From: Reticulitermes lucifugus | Taxonomy: Eukaryota > Arthropoda > Insecta > Blattodea > Rhinotermitidae | Assembly: GCA_026260175.1 (NCBI GenBank) | Contig: JAKCWW010004866.1 | Location: 1-37,100 of the forward strand | DNA length: 37,100 nt | Direction of reading: 5' to 3' | In this document: positions 36,446-37,100 of the stretch, piece after piece | Layout: each line of letters starts with the position of its first letter | Position numbering within the stretch: the first letter of the stretch is position 1 | Program-made: the position numbers and the translations under genes | Notes under the pieces: generated by a model | What the model was told of the DNA's origin: nothing | Databases searched by the model: none | What the model saw: only the letters and a program-made list of their open reading frames with translations

Positions 36446-37100
36446 GGTATAGTTTAGTTTTAGTTTAGTTTGTATTTCATCCTAGAAATCATTACAGAAT
36501 GATATTGGACACATCCAGAGAGTATTTACAGTAAAAAGTATAATAATTACAGTAATAGCAAACAAACAGGTAAATTGGATATAATTACATACATGTACAG
36601 GACCACACAAAACACTGATTAACATAGTACACAGAAAAAAGTACTGGCAATTACAATACAGAGATACATCTTTAACCCAGTTCCTACAAATTAGGAGTCA
36701 ACTGTCATAAATTCTTCCACCNAATAAAAACTCTTTTCAAGTAGGAAGTTGCTAAGTATCTTCTTGAATTTTATTATGGACTTAACAGTTTTAATTTCGT
36801 TAGGTAGTTTGTTATAAACAAGCACACCGTTGTAAGCAATGCTCTGTTTGAATAGTTTGGTGTTGTGGCCTGTAATGAATAAATCTGACTTAGTCCTAGT
36901 ATCATGCGAATGAAACATAGAATTAGTTTTGAATTTACTTAAGGACATTTTAATGTATAGAAGAATTTCACAGATATATATTCTGATATTTGTTTGTCAT
37001 GATGCATTTTTTTAGCCAAATTAATTACTTCGTGATAAATTTGTTTATAGTTATTATAGTAATTTATAAATTCTGTTGACACATTTCTTTCTTTAATGTA
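36446..37100 (-). pseudogene. Internally deleted LINE, 3' end, running off the window
   Basis: Minus strand from 37100: FINYYNNYKQIYHEVINLAK then KMHHDKQISEY, a stretch typical of the region between endonuclease and RT. It is followed within about 20 codons by TRTKSDLFITGHNTKLFKQS, YNGVLVYNKLPNEIKTVKS and ILSNFLLEKSFYxVEEFM, the C-terminal end after RT. The RT core is missing. One N lies at 36722. The 3' tail is a CTAAACTAAACTAAAACT-type repeat (36446-36471 on the plus strand). Confidence 0.78.

Noticed and set aside
1..37100. CRISPR arrays, operons, toxin/defence or other prokaryote-type systems, tRNA or rRNA genes
   Set aside because: No spaced direct repeats, no ribosome-binding-site-linked genes and no complete tRNA fold; the tRNA-like segments belong to SINEs.

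Overview
This window looks like nuclear DNA from an arthropod, most likely an insect. It is AT-rich, has large introns with GT-AG borders, and is crowded with decayed transposons. Three isolated N bases (2593, 14469, 36722) point to a draft assembly. One repeat (an LRKTTE-type reading frame at about 1179-1298) and a tRNA-derived SINE whose 3' end reads TTTACCTTTACC look to me like repeats of cockroach/termite-type genomes. That placement is from memory and is only an inference.

The plus strand carries one cellular gene: the 3' two-thirds of Nup98-96, the fused precursor of the nuclear pore proteins Nup98 and Nup96. I resolve 19 exons between 2147 and 35038, all joining in compatible phase. 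They give 1256 codons plus a TGA stop. A further frame-preserving candidate exon lies at 17122-17262. Exons 1-3 encode a disordered linker, and exons 4-6 the Nup98 autoproteolytic domain with its His-Phe-Ser cleavage site (codons 8608-8616). Exons 6-19 encode Nup96, about 927 residues after cleavage, close to the vertebrate length of roughly 940. The Nup98 FG/GLEBS part and the promoter lie to the left of the window.

The introns and flanks hold the accessory content, left to right: a minus-strand LINE reverse-transcriptase relic cut by the window edge (1-110); a pogo/Tigger deletion derivative with perfect TIRs and TA duplication (147-932); a mariner-like deletion derivative (3911-4231); a SINE with a perfect 16-bp target duplication (6325-6576); a SINE 20 bp past a splice donor (7251-7500); a long pogo/Tigger transposase pseudogene (about 10190-11353); a foldback with 14-bp flanking direct repeats (18573-18702); a pogo-type MITE (19674-19848); mariner-like transposase relics (about 22510-22900, 26730-27200, 30990-31336); a 200-bp hAT-type MITE with a perfect 8-bp duplication (22981-23180); a 43-bp minisatellite (23475-23601); SINE pieces (24413-24797); a second copy of the first pogo/Tigger element in opposite orientation (27203-28221); a LINE pseudogene with a SINE nested inside it (32160-33640); and an internally deleted LINE at the right edge (36446-37100).

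I see no prokaryotic-type system, CRISPR array or gene cluster. The points that most deserve follow-up are gene-structural: an in-phase exon whose last codon before a consensus donor is TGA, tandem in-frame acceptors 60 nt apart, and a SINE inserted just past a splice donor.
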